Source of the DNA: Actinoplanes campanulatus | Lineage (GTDB): Bacteria; Actinomycetota; Actinomycetes; Mycobacteriales; Micromonosporaceae | DNA length: 64,000 nt | Reading direction: 5' to 3' | Assembly (NCBI RefSeq): GCF_014647795.1 | Contig: NZ_BMPW01000032.1 | Coordinates: 28,814 to 92,813 of the forward strand | In this document: one piece after another, positions 1 to 7,031 of the stretch | Numbering within the stretch: the first letter of the stretch is position 1 | How the letters are laid out: every line of letters begins with the position of its first letter | The notes under the pieces: generated by a model | Seen by the model: the letters and a program-made list of their open reading frames with translations, nothing else | Told to the model about the DNA's origin: nothing | The model's database searches: none | Position numbers and translations under genes: made by a program

Positions 1-138
1 CAGGCACTGCATCCGGGTCGCCACCGCCGTGACGGCCGTGATGCCGGCGCTGAGCAGCACCATGAGCGCCGGCAGCCCGGCCGCGAGCTCCGCGGTGAAC
101 GAACCCCGGTCCCGGCCGGACCACCGGCGCCGTCTCAC
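1..138 (-). CDS. TadE-like pilus/secretion protein, N-terminal part only
   Basis: The gene runs off the left edge of the window, so only the first 46 residues are seen. They consist of a basic N-terminus, the segment GSFTAELAAGLPALMVLLSAG and a hydrophobic helix, which is the usual N-terminal layout of TadE-type pseudopilins (a Glu at the start of the hydrophobic helix). The GTG start at 136-138 overlaps the TGA stop of the DUF4244 gene as GTGA, so the two are translationally coupled. The position after a DUF4244 gene matches the mycobacterial order (Rv3656c then Rv3655c). The family call rests on this short stretch and on context. Confidence 0.7.
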   Translation of the reverse strand, partial: MRRRRWSGRDRGSFTAELAAGLPALMVLLSAGITAVTAVATRMQCL

Positions 139-320
139 TTCAGCGCCCGGGCGATGAGCGCGCTCAACGCCGACTGCACGGTCCCGCTCGTGATGACCTT
201 GAGCAGGACACCGGCGAAGGCCACCGCGGCGATGGTGCCCACGGCGTATTCGGCGGTGCTCATCCCGGCGTCCCCGGCTTCCGCCTGGAGCCGCCGGTAG
301 TGGGCGATGAGTTTGTGCAC
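135..320 (-). CDS. DUF4244 family Flp-pilin-like small protein
   Basis: A 61-aa protein with a short basic/polar N-terminus, the motif GMSTAEYAVGTIAAVAF, one hydrophobic helix and a short polar tail. The G-x-S-T-A-E-Y-A pattern with a Glu five residues after Gly resembles the processing site and helix of Flp-type pilins; DUF4244 proteins occupy this place in actinobacterial Tad loci. The GTG start at 318-320 is chosen because GAGGAGG lies about five bases upstream; a longer ATG-initiated reading frame would lack a ribosome binding site. It overlaps the downstream TadE-like gene by four bases. It probably acts as the structural pilin or pseudopilin of the membrane apparatus. Confidence 0.75.
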   Translation of the reverse strand: MHKLIAHYRRLQAEAGDAGMSTAEYAVGTIAAVAFAGVLLKVITSGTVQSALSALIARALK

Positions 321-337
321 TGGACCTCCTCGGTCGG

Positions 338-457
338 TCGGGCACGGCGCCGGACACGCCGTGCCGGGTTTCACAGCACGTCACGGAAGATCGCGACGTC
401 GGGCACGGCGCCGGACACGCCGTGCCGGGTTCACAGCACGTCGCGAAGAATCGCGAC
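338..457. repeat. Tandem ~60-bp direct repeat duplicating the tadC tail and its hairpin
   Basis: Two copies, 338-397 and 399-457, are almost identical (one T indel and a few substitutions). Each copy contains, in minus-strand sense, the last codons of tadC (V-A-I-L/F-R-D-V-L-stop) followed by a hairpin with 9-bp arms GGCACGGCG/CGCCGTGCC and a 7-nt loop (341-365 and 402-426). The functional tadC stop lies in the right-hand copy at 431-433; the left copy is a non-coding echo. The hairpins could act as a processing or attenuation site between tadC and the DUF4244 gene. Confidence 0.85.
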
Positions 458-1129
458 CATCGACGGCACCAGGCCGGCGAGCACGAAGGCGGGCAGGAAG
501 CACAGCCCGAGCGGAAGGACGATGAGGACACTCGCGCGTTGGGCGGCGGCCTCGTTCTCGACGGCGCGCTCGGCCCGCAGGTCACCGGCGAACCGTTCCA
601 GCGCACCGGCCAGCGCACCGCCGCTCGCGCTGGACCGGACGGCCGCGGCGACCAGCCGCTCGCTCTGCGGCACCCCGGCCAGGTGCGCCCAGGCCTCGGC
701 CGGGCTCGCACCGAGCCGCAGCGACCGGGCGACCCGCTGGAGCCGGTCCCCGAGCGGACCGCCCATGGCGTCCGCGACGGCGGCGATCGACCGGTCCACC
801 GACGTGCCTCCCTGCAATGCGGCCGCCAGCAGGTCCGCGCCGAGTGGCAGGTCGGCCAGGGCCTCGGCGCGTTCCTGGCGGAGCTCGGCCGGTTCCCGGG
901 CGCGCAGGAAGCGCTCCGTCCCGAGGCCGGCCGCAAGACCCAGCGGGACACCCCACCGGCCGCCGATGAGGCCGGCGACGGCGAGCCCGGCCAGCACCGA
1001 CAGCAGCACCCCGGTCCGCCGCCCGCCCGGTCGCCCGGAGCGGGGGCGCGGCAGCCGTCGCCGGCCGGCCGGAAACATCAGCAGCCCGGCGGCCAGCGCC
1101 GCACAACCCGCCACCACGATCCCGGTCAT
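431..1129 (-). CDS. Type II secretion F-family inner-membrane protein (TadC-like)
   Basis: 232 aa. An N-terminal hydrophobic segment, a second pair of hydrophobic stretches around residues 40-70, a soluble helical T2SSF domain (about residues 85-190, with the typical QGGTSVDRSIAAVA and SASGGALAGALERFAGDL helices) and C-terminal membrane helices. This is the platform protein that couples the TadA ATPase to pilus assembly, paired with TadB. The ATG at 1127-1129 overlaps an upstream small reading frame as ATGA. The 3' end is followed by a duplicated copy of its own tail with a hairpin. The family is clear; the substrate of this actinobacterial Tad system is not known. Confidence 0.85.
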   Translation of the reverse strand: MTGIVVAGCAALAAGLLMFPAGRRRLPRPRSGRPGGRRTGVLLSVLAGLAVAGLIGGRWGVPLGLAAGLGTERFLRAREPAELRQERAEALADLPLGADLLAAALQGGTSVDRSIAAVADAMGGPLGDRLQRVARSLRLGASPAEAWAHLAGVPQSERLVAAAVRSSASGGALAGALERFAGDLRAERAVENEAAAQRASVLIVLPLGLCFLPAFVLAGLVPSMVAILRDVL

Positions 1130-1371
1130 CGCGCCACCTCGGCAGGTTGCCCGCGGTCACCGTCCGGCCCGGTCGCCCGCCGAACAGCCGGAGCAGCAAC
1201 GGCGTCCACCCCCGCCGGGAAAGCCGCCCGTCCCGGTCCGACCCGCGCCGCGGCGCACGCCGAGGTCTCACCGCCCGCTCCGACCAGTGCCGCCGCGCAG
1301 CACTCCCGCAACGGGACCCGGACCGGCCCACCGGGGCGCAGCAGCTCCGCCACGCCGCACACCGGCGTCAC
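1126..1371 (-). CDS. Possible small ORF (81 aa) between tadB and tadC, no recognised family
   Basis: The tadB and tadC genes are separated by 238 bp, although every other junction of the cluster is a four-base overlap. One frame fills this gap exactly: GTG at 1369-1371 overlaps the tadB stop (GTGA) and its TGA overlaps the tadC ATG (ATGA). The translation is Ala/Gly/Val/Arg-rich, contains five Cys, and shows no membrane segment or known motif. About 80 percent of its third codon positions are G/C by my count, which seems lower than its neighbours. The two overlaps argue for translation, the composition argues for caution; it may only serve to carry ribosomes from tadB to tadC. Confidence 0.35.
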   Translation of the reverse strand: MTPVCGVAELLRPGGPVRVPLRECCAAALVGAGGETSACAAARVGPGRAAFPAGVDAVAAPAVRRATGPDGDRGQPAEVAR

Positions 1372-2117
1372 CGCAGCACCCGCTCGCCGATGCGCTGTGC
1401 CCATTTCAGGCCGCAGCACTGGAGGATCAGCGCCCCGATCGCGCACCCGGCGCCGCCCGGCGTGTGCAGCAGCACGTCCATCGGGTCGCCGCCCAGCACA
1501 TACCCGGCGCCGATCCCGGCGAACGGCAGCACCGCCAGCAGCCCGGCCGTCACCTGGGCCCCGGCCGCCTGGGCACCCGCCTTCCTGGTGAGACGCCCGG
1601 TCTCCCGCGCGTCCGACTCGATCCGCTCGAGCAGGTCGGCGGCCGGCGCCCCGGTGTGCTCGGCGAGCCGCCACACCGCACCGGTCAGCTGCTGGATCCG
1701 CTCGTCCCCGGCCAGCCGGGCTCCGCTCGCCGACGCGGCCGCCACCACGGCCGCCGGAATGCCCGCCCGCAGGTCCGCCACCAGGGAGGTCAGCTCGTCG
1801 AGGGTCGCCATCCGCCGGACCGTGCCGCGTTTCCGCCGGTCCAGGCGTCGCCACTCGTGGACCGCCAGTCCCGCGTACGCACTCGCCACGACCGCCGCGA
1901 CCGGGCCGCCGGCCGATCCGGCGGCCACTCCGGCGACGGCCGCGGCGCCGAGGGCGAGCCGCCACTCCGGCCCGCCGAGCAGGGCGAAGAGCACCCGCCG
2001 CACCCCGGTGAGGTCCAGCCGGGCCCGCCGCCCGGGCAGCCGGTCCCGCGCCCCACGTTCCGGTCCGGCGACCAGGAACACGCCCGTCACCAGCAACGTC
2101 ACGAGCACCCAGGTCAC
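1368..2117 (-). CDS. Type II secretion F-family inner-membrane protein (TadB-like)
   Basis: 249 aa. It starts with a membrane helix (TWVLVTLLVTGVFLVAG), has two further hydrophobic helices around residues 45-75, a cytoplasmic T2SSF helical domain (residues about 90-190, including DLRAGIPAAVVAAA) and two C-terminal membrane helices. TadB and TadC form the membrane platform of Tad/Flp pili. GTG at 2115-2117 is chosen because it overlaps the tadA stop by four bases, as elsewhere in the cluster, whereas a longer frame reads into tadA. Confidence 0.85.
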   Translation of the reverse strand: MTWVLVTLLVTGVFLVAGPERGARDRLPGRRARLDLTGVRRVLFALLGGPEWRLALGAAAVAGVAAGSAGGPVAAVVASAYAGLAVHEWRRLDRRKRGTVRRMATLDELTSLVADLRAGIPAAVVAAASASGARLAGDERIQQLTGAVWRLAEHTGAPAADLLERIESDARETGRLTRKAGAQAAGAQVTAGLLAVLPFAGIGAGYVLGGDPMDVLLHTPGGAGCAIGALILQCCGLKWAQRIGERVLR

Positions 2118-3289
2118 GACCGCAGCACCTCGGGGACCGTGATCCCCCGCTCGGCGAGCAGCCGGGCCAGCACCCCGGCGCCCGGGCCGGGGCCGCGGTC
2201 GCGCTGCCAGGCCGGCACCACGGTCGCCAACCGCTCCTCCCCCGCCGGCACGAGCACGCTGATCGACTCCAGGAACCGGCCCGCACCGGTCCGCCGGACC
2301 TGCAACACCACCTGGAGCGCCGCCACGACCTGGGCGTGCAGCGCGGCCCGGGGCAGGCCGCCGAGCAGGCCGAGCGCCTCGAGCCGGGCCGGTACATCCC
2401 CGGGCGCGTTGGCGTGCAGCGTCCCGGCGCCGCCGTCGTGGCCGGTGTTGAGCGCGCCGAGCAGGTCGACGATCTCGGCGCCCCGGCACTCCCCGATGAC
2501 GAGCCGGTCGGGTCGCATCCGCAGCGCCTGCCGGACCAGGTCGGTCAGCCCGACGGCACCGGCGCCCTCCACATTGGCGGTACGCGCCTGCAACGCCACC
2601 ACGTGCGGATGCACCGGGCGAAGCTCGGCGGCGTCCTCGACGAGCACGATGCGCTCGGTCGGCGGCACCAGCCCGAGCAGGGTGGCGAGCATCGTGGTCT
2701 TGCCGCTGCCGGTGCCGCCGGTCACCAGGTACGCCAGCCGCCCCGTCACCACGGCCGCCAGCACCTCGGCGGCGACCGTCTCCACGGTGCCGTGCCGAAC
2801 CAGGTCCTCGAGGCTGAACGGCCGCTGCCGGAAGGTCCGCAACGACAGGTACGGCCCGTCCGTGGCGATCGGCGGCAGCACCGCGTGCAGCCGGGTGCCG
2901 TCCGGGAGGCGGGCGTCGGCGAACGGCTGCCCGTCGTCGAGCCGTCGCCCACAGGCCGCGACCAGCCGCTGGGCCAGCCGCCGCACCTCGTCGCCGTCAC
3001 CGAACCGGATCGCCGCCCGCTCCAGCCCGGCGCCCCGGTCCACCCACACGTGCAGCCGGTTGACCAGCACATCGGTGACGGCGGGGTCGGCCAGCAGCGG
3101 CGCCAGCGGGCCGGCCCCGATCAGCTCGTCACGCACCCGCCCGGCGAGGCGGAGCACGGCGGTGTCACCGAGCACCGCGGTCTCCTGCCGGACGGCGCTG
3201 ACCACGGCGGCCGGCGTCGCCTCCACCCCCTCGTACGCGAACCGGCGCCGCACCCGATCCGTGACCCGGTCGCTCGCAAGTTCGCTCAT
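2114..3289 (-). CDS. tadA: TadA/CpaF-type secretion ATPase
   Basis: 391 aa, a normal length for the family. An N-terminal helical domain is followed by the RecA-like ATPase core: Walker A GGTGSGKTT (about residues 207-215), an Asp box VLVEDAAELRP, Walker B LVIGECRGAEIVDLL and the His box GTLHANAP. The Arg-rich segment around RMRPDRLVIGE is typical. TadA hydrolyses ATP in the cytoplasm to drive assembly of the Flp/Tad filament through TadB/TadC. The ATG at 3287-3289 overlaps the ssd stop (ATGA) and the stop overlaps tadB (GTGA), so the genes form one translationally coupled operon. Confidence 0.93.
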   Translation of the reverse strand: MSELASDRVTDRVRRRFAYEGVEATPAAVVSAVRQETAVLGDTAVLRLAGRVRDELIGAGPLAPLLADPAVTDVLVNRLHVWVDRGAGLERAAIRFGDGDEVRRLAQRLVAACGRRLDDGQPFADARLPDGTRLHAVLPPIATDGPYLSLRTFRQRPFSLEDLVRHGTVETVAAEVLAAVVTGRLAYLVTGGTGSGKTTMLATLLGLVPPTERIVLVEDAAELRPVHPHVVALQARTANVEGAGAVGLTDLVRQALRMRPDRLVIGECRGAEIVDLLGALNTGHDGGAGTLHANAPGDVPARLEALGLLGGLPRAALHAQVVAALQVVLQVRRTGAGRFLESISVLVPAGEERLATVVPAWQRDRGPGPGAGVLARLLAERGITVPEVLRS

Positions 3290-4362
3290 GCTGCGGCCGC
3301 CTTCGGACCCGTCCCCATCAGCTCGCCGACCAGCCGCCGGCAGAGGTCGGCGAGCGGCCCCTTCCCGTCGGCCGTCGGCGCCGTACCGCGTTCGATGCCC
3401 TGGCAGACACCGGGCTCCGGCCGCAGGGTCCCGGCCAGCGGCAGGCCGAGCGCCCGGGCGATGTCGCGCGCCTTGAGCCGGCCGGGCGCCGGGCCGCGCA
3501 CCACCACCGCCACGTCGTCGCAGTGGACCGACACGGTGGCCGCGATTCGGGCCGCCGACGCGGTGGCCCGCAGCTCGGCCGGCACCACGAGCAGCGCGCG
3601 CTCGGCCGCCTGGAGCGCGAGCACGGCCGCGTCGTCGAGTTGCCGGGGCAGGTCGGCGACGATCACGTCGCGGCCGCGGCGGGCCGCGTCGAGGGCGGCC
3701 GCCATCGCCTCGACCGGCACTCCGGGCAGCTCGTCCCGGTCGAAGGAGAGCAGCACCAGGTCCCCGCGGTGCGGCAGGGCGCCGAGCAGGGTGGGCGGGT
3801 CGACCCGCCCGTCCGCTCCGGCGAGGGCCGACCAGCGCATCCCGCCCACCTGCTCCCAGCCGAGCACCAGGTCGAGGCCACCGCCGAGCGGGTCGGCGTC
3901 GACCAGCAGGGTGCGGTGGCCGGCCCGGACCGCGGTGGTGGCCAGCCCGGTGGCGAGGATGCTCGCCCCGGCGCCGCCGCGGCCGCCGATCACCGCGAGG
4001 GTCCGCGAGGGGGCGAGCGGAGCGGTGAGCCCCGCGAACTGGTCGACCACCCAGGGGTCGGCCTCCGGCAGAACCGCCAGGTTGTCGGCGCCGATGAGGT
4101 CGGCCACCTGGAAGGCCGGCTGCATCGTCTCCGGGTGGCCGACCAGGATGAGCCGGGACCGCCGGGGCAGCCGGGCCCGGAGGCAGGCGGCCACCTGGTC
4201 GGCGCCGACCAGCACCATCGGGGCACCGGTCCAGCGGGCCCGGGCGGTGGCCGGGTCGGGCGCCACCTCGACCTCGCATCCGCCGGCCGCGGCGAGGCGC
4301 AGCAGGTCGTCGAGCAGGTCCTGGTCGGCGGTCACGATGAGGGGGCGGCGCGGAGCGGGCAT
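3286..4362 (-). CDS. ssd: Septum site-determining protein Ssd / CpaE-TadZ-like ParA-fold protein
   Basis: 358 aa. N-terminal receiver-like domain (about residues 1-110) and C-terminal MinD/ParA fold. The P-loop region reads GGRGGAGAS: the deviant Walker A layout is preserved, but the P-loop lysine is replaced by Ala, so nucleotide binding is probably altered. The segment VDADPLGGGLD matches the switch region. It stands first in the Tad operon, as in mycobacteria where Rv3660c (Ssd) precedes the TadA homologue, and is thought to position the pilus machinery or affect division. ATG at 4360-4362 is chosen because GGAGA lies five bases upstream; the longer frame from 4473 crosses the promoter region. 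Confidence 0.85.
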   Translation of the reverse strand: MPAPRRPLIVTADQDLLDDLLRLAAAGGCEVEVAPDPATARARWTGAPMVLVGADQVAACLRARLPRRSRLILVGHPETMQPAFQVADLIGADNLAVLPEADPWVVDQFAGLTAPLAPSRTLAVIGGRGGAGASILATGLATTAVRAGHRTLLVDADPLGGGLDLVLGWEQVGGMRWSALAGADGRVDPPTLLGALPHRGDLVLLSFDRDELPGVPVEAMAAALDAARRGRDVIVADLPRQLDDAAVLALQAAERALLVVPAELRATASAARIAATVSVHCDDVAVVVRGPAPGRLKARDIARALGLPLAGTLRPEPGVCQGIERGTAPTADGKGPLADLCRRLVGELMGTGPKAAAA

Positions 4363-4445
4363 CGGGTCTCCAGCGGGGGACGGCGGGGTTGGGCGCCCAC
4401 CGTCGCCGAGCCCGTACGGCCGCGACAACCACCACCGGCCTCGCC

Positions 4446-4473
4446 TGTGGATAACCACAAGCCCTGTGGACAA
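4446..4473. promoter_or_regulatory. Pair of DnaA-box-like sites between ssd and the STAS gene
   Basis: TGTGGATAA (4446-4454) and TGTGGACAA (4465-4473) lie in the same orientation, 19 bp apart start to start, within the 202-bp divergent intergenic region. TGTGGACAA is the complement of TTGTCCACA, the actinobacterial DnaA box. The spacing of about two helical turns suits cooperative binding. They could place ssd or the STAS gene under DnaA control or merely titrate DnaA. Confidence 0.5.
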
Positions 4474-4564
4474 CCGCTACGCACGGCGATGATCTGATAA
4501 GCCGCAGGCATGCGCGTGACCGAGTTGGGTATCTTCGGGTACCACACGGACCGATGGAGTCGCT

Positions 4565-4921
4565 ATGGAGAACTCGATCCGGGCCACGCGCGCCGATGAC
4601 GGATCGGTCACGGTCACGGTGCTGGGCGAGGTCGACTTCGCCAACTCCGGCACGGTGGCTCTGGGCATCCACGACGCGATCACCGACTGGTCGCCGGCGG
4701 CCGTCCGGGTGGACCTGCGCGACGCCACCTTCATCGACTCGACCGGGCTCGGCGCGCTGATCGAGGGCTACCGCACCGCCGAGGCCAAGGGCGTCACCTT
4801 CGAGGTGGTCAATCCGAGCGACACGTTCCGGCGGGTGCTGTCGGTGACCGGGCTGGCCGACCTCTTCGGTCTCATCCATGACGACCGCGACGAGGAGCCG
4901 AGCCGGGCCTCCGGCGTCTAA
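4565..4921 (+). CDS. STAS-domain anti-sigma factor antagonist
   Basis: 118 aa, a single STAS domain (about residues 8-100). The conserved phosphorylation loop reads FIDSTGLGALIEGY, with D-S-T-G in place of the classical D-S-S-G of SpoIIAA. Such proteins bind an anti-sigma kinase of the HATPase_c family when dephosphorylated and so free a stress or developmental sigma factor. No sigma factor or anti-sigma kinase gene lies next to it, so its partner must be encoded elsewhere. The ATG at 4565 has GGAG about six bases upstream. A short acidic C-terminal tail (DDRDEEPSRA) extends beyond the domain. Confidence 0.9.
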   Translation: MENSIRATRADDGSVTVTVLGEVDFANSGTVALGIHDAITDWSPAAVRVDLRDATFIDSTGLGALIEGYRTAEAKGVTFEVVNPSDTFRRVLSVTGLADLFGLIHDDRDEEPSRASGV

Positions 4922-4930
4922 CGGGAACGA

Positions 4931-5024
4931 CCCCCGTCGGGGGAGACGGGGGCCGCCCTGGGATTCGGCTCCGGGGGGGTCGAGCCGAATCAACTCGGTG
5001 ATCGCGGGGGGCGCAATCACCGAG
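4931..5024. terminator. Three consecutive hairpins downstream of the STAS gene
   Basis: Three perfect inverted repeats follow each other: arms CCCCCGTC/GACGGGGG (4931-4938 and 4945-4952, loop 6); GATTCGGCTC/GAGCCGAATC (4962-4971 and 4982-4991, loop 10); CTCGGTGAT/ATCACCGAG (4994-5002 and 5016-5024, loop 13). The first, ten bases after the stop codon, is a likely terminator although no T run follows. The other two are unusual additions and may stabilise the transcript end or form an operator. The remaining bases up to 5206 hold no gene. Confidence 0.7.
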
Positions 5025-5206
5025 CGCCGAAATCACCGGGCGCAACGACAGCAACACACAACCCGGTAGCAAACACAAGTCTGCCTCAGGATCGGGTTCC
5101 CCGTCGAGTACCGAATGGGGTCCCTGCAACGCCTCCTGCCCGTCTGACCGTTTTCACAGCGCGTCACGAACAAGCGCGTCCCGCGTTCGGGGCAGTCGTT
5201 TCGAGC

Positions 5207-6031
5207 ATGTTGCGGCTACACTTTCGGCCCGTGGGCCTCAGCGCCGCGTTTTTCGACCTCGACAAGACCGTCATCGCCAAGTCCAGCGCGCTGGCTTTCG
5301 GACGGCCGTTCTATCGTGATGGGCTGATCAGCCGCCGGGACGTGGTGAAGACCGCCTATGCGCAGCTGATGTTCCGGCTCGGCGGGGGCACCGACGAGCA
5401 GTCGATGGCCCGCACCCGTGACTACATGGCGGCCCTCTGCAAGGGCTGGCGGGTCGAGCAGGTGCAGCAGATCGTCGCGGAGACGCTCAACGATCTCATC
5501 AACCCCTATGTCTATGCCGAGGCGGCCGCTCTGATCGCCGAGCACCAGGCGGCCGGCCGCGATGTCGTGCTGGTCTCCGCGTCCGGCGACGAGATGGTCC
5601 GCCCGATCGGCGCGCTGCTCGGCATCACCGACGTGATCGCCACCCGCATGGCCATCGCCGACGGGCGGTACAGCGGGGCCGTCGAGTTCTACTCGGCCGG
5701 ATCGGCCAAGGTCGTCGGCGTGAAACGGCTGGCCGAGGAGCGGGGCTACGACCTGAGCCAGTGTTACGCCTATTCGGACTCCAGCAGTGACCTCCCTCTG
5801 CTCGAGGCGGTCGGTCATCCCAGCGCGGTCAATCCCGATCGCGCCCTGCGCCGGGTGGCCACGCTCCGGTCCTGGCCGATCATGGAGTTCCGCAACCCCG
5901 TACCCCTCGGAAAGCGCCTGCGCGACCGCCCGGCCGTGCCGGTCGCCGCGGCCCTGGGCGTCGGCGTCGGCGTCGCGATCGGCTTCGCCCTCTACGGCCG
6001 CCATCGCCGAACTCGCGCCTCCGTCGCCTGA
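5207..6031 (+). CDS. HAD-IB family hydrolase (SerB-like phosphatase), membrane-anchored
   Basis: 274 aa from ATG 5207. HAD motif I AFFDLDKTVIAKSSA (nucleophile and acid Asp), motif II VLVSASGDEM, a conserved Lys in the VVGVKRL segment, and motif IV YAYSDSSSDLPLLEAVG. A C-terminal hydrophobic helix (VAAALGVGVGVAIGFALYG) followed by Arg/His suggests a membrane anchor. The family removes phosphate from small molecules or lipids; a homologue (Rv3661) sits beside ssd in mycobacteria, matching this context. The sequence TACACT at 5217-5222 followed eight bases later by GTG 5231 looks like a -10 box with a leaderless start, which would give 266 aa; the start is therefore uncertain. Confidence 0.85.
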   Translation: MLRLHFRPVGLSAAFFDLDKTVIAKSSALAFGRPFYRDGLISRRDVVKTAYAQLMFRLGGGTDEQSMARTRDYMAALCKGWRVEQVQQIVAETLNDLINPYVYAEAAALIAEHQAAGRDVVLVSASGDEMVRPIGALLGITDVIATRMAIADGRYSGAVEFYSAGSAKVVGVKRLAEERGYDLSQCYAYSDSSSDLPLLEAVGHPSAVNPDRALRRVATLRSWPIMEFRNPVPLGKRLRDRPAVPVAAALGVGVGVAIGFALYGRHRRTRASVA

Positions 6032-6534
6032 AGATCAAACCCCTTATCTCGTACGGGCTACTCGAACCCGCCGTACCAGACCCGCGACCTCCTGCCACTC
6101 CAGACCATGCCGCGCCCGCCGGGCGTGAGTGGGTGGTCCAGCTGGTTGTCAGGGCTGTCTCAAGAGCCGCGAGACAGCGCTCACGACCAGCCGTGGAGAT
6201 CCGGGTCGCTCTGCGGGCGGTACCGGGCTCGTGGTGGTTGAGTGGCGGGAAATCGGTCTGAGCATTCGCCTGACGGGGCCTCTTTTTGGGCGAAATCTGG
6301 TGATCAAGCGGAGGGCGGCGTAGAAATGACTCGCGGGCCCGGAAACATCGGGCACCGTGCACGGCCACCGGGAACCCACGCGCGATCAGCCACGGCAGGC
6401 ACGTTGCGGCGGGACCTCCGCTCGAAAGAGCGCCAGGACCGTCGACAACGACTCAGGTGCACGCTTGATAACCCGGTCCGGACGCGCGAAGCCGGCGCCC
6501 CCGCGAGGGACGCCGGCTCCTCATGTCTTACCGG
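6032..6534. other. Intergenic stretch with two hairpins, no recognisable gene
   Basis: About 500 bp between the convergent HAD and membrane-protein genes. A hairpin GCTGTCTC/GAGACAGC (6154-6161 and 6171-6178) lies about 120 bp after the HAD stop. A second, GCCGGCG/CGCCGGC (6491-6497 and 6511-6517), lies just beyond the stop of the minus-strand gene and is its likely terminator. Short reading frames in between have no family features and a composition unlike the neighbouring genes; the stretch may be a decayed gene. Confidence 0.6.
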
Positions 6535-7011
6535 TCAGTTCTCGGCGGCGGCCCGGTGCCGGTTGCGGATCTCCTGGTAGACGGCGCGGAAGAGTTTCGG
6601 CCGGGAGTGGAAGTCGACGCCCCGCGCCCACAGTTCGGTGTTCACCGTTGCGCCGTCGTGCCGTTCGATCAGCACGGTGGTGTCGTTCTGCAACTCCCAC
6701 CGCCCGAGCTTGTGGATGGACTGGTGCAGGTGCACACCGGCGATGTCGTGCCACCGCATGCTCCGCGAGCGCAGCAGGCCGCGGATGAGCACGCCGTCGC
6801 TGCTCACGTAGACGCCGTGCCGCAGGATCCGCCAGGCGCCGATCACCCAGACCGCGGCCAGAGTGCAGGCGACCGCCCGCACTCCGTGCCCGATCAGGTC
6901 GAACTGGCGGATCGAGGCCCAGGTGAGCAGTGCGAGAGCGACGGCCTCCCAGACGATGACGAGCCAACGGCCGTTACCCGGCGTGTACGGGCGGACCCAC
7001 TGCGAACCCAC
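6535..7011 (-). CDS. Small membrane protein with PH-like C-terminal domain
   Basis: About 158 aa. Two hydrophobic helices near the N-terminus (WLVIVWEAVALALLTWASI and ACTLAAVWVIGAWRIL, residues roughly 15-65) are followed by a soluble part with GVYVSSDGVLIRGLLRSRSMRWHDIAGVHL, the pattern of the bacterial PH-like domain of small actinobacterial membrane proteins (Tyr/Gly strand, then W-x-D/E-I). The function of this family is unknown. The GTG at 7009-7011 is chosen as the first start clear of the upstream gene, which ends 20 bp away; no good ribosome binding site is seen, so the start is tentative. It probably shares a transcript with the Fic-like gene. Confidence 0.7.
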   Translation of the reverse strand: MGSQWVRPYTPGNGRWLVIVWEAVALALLTWASIRQFDLIGHGVRAVACTLAAVWVIGAWRILRHGVYVSSDGVLIRGLLRSRSMRWHDIAGVHLHQSIHKLGRWELQNDTTVLIERHDGATVNTELWARGVDFHSRPKLFRAVYQEIRNRHRAAAEN

Positions 7012-7031
7012 GTAGGAAAGTATGCCGCCGG

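Noticed and set aside
1368-2489. Extended TadB starting inside tadA
   Set aside because: The extra N-terminal 124 residues are an out-of-frame reading of tadA; the GTG at 2117 with GTGA overlap is the natural start.
300-3476. Very long open frame on the plus strand across the tad cluster
   Set aside because: It is the shadow of the minus-strand tad genes in a high-GC genome; its translation is Arg/Pro/Ser low-complexity, while the opposite strand gives clear TadA/B/C motifs.
4446-4473. Chromosomal replication origin
   Set aside because: Only two DnaA boxes and no dnaA, dnaN, gyrB or rpmH neighbours; an origin would have many boxes.
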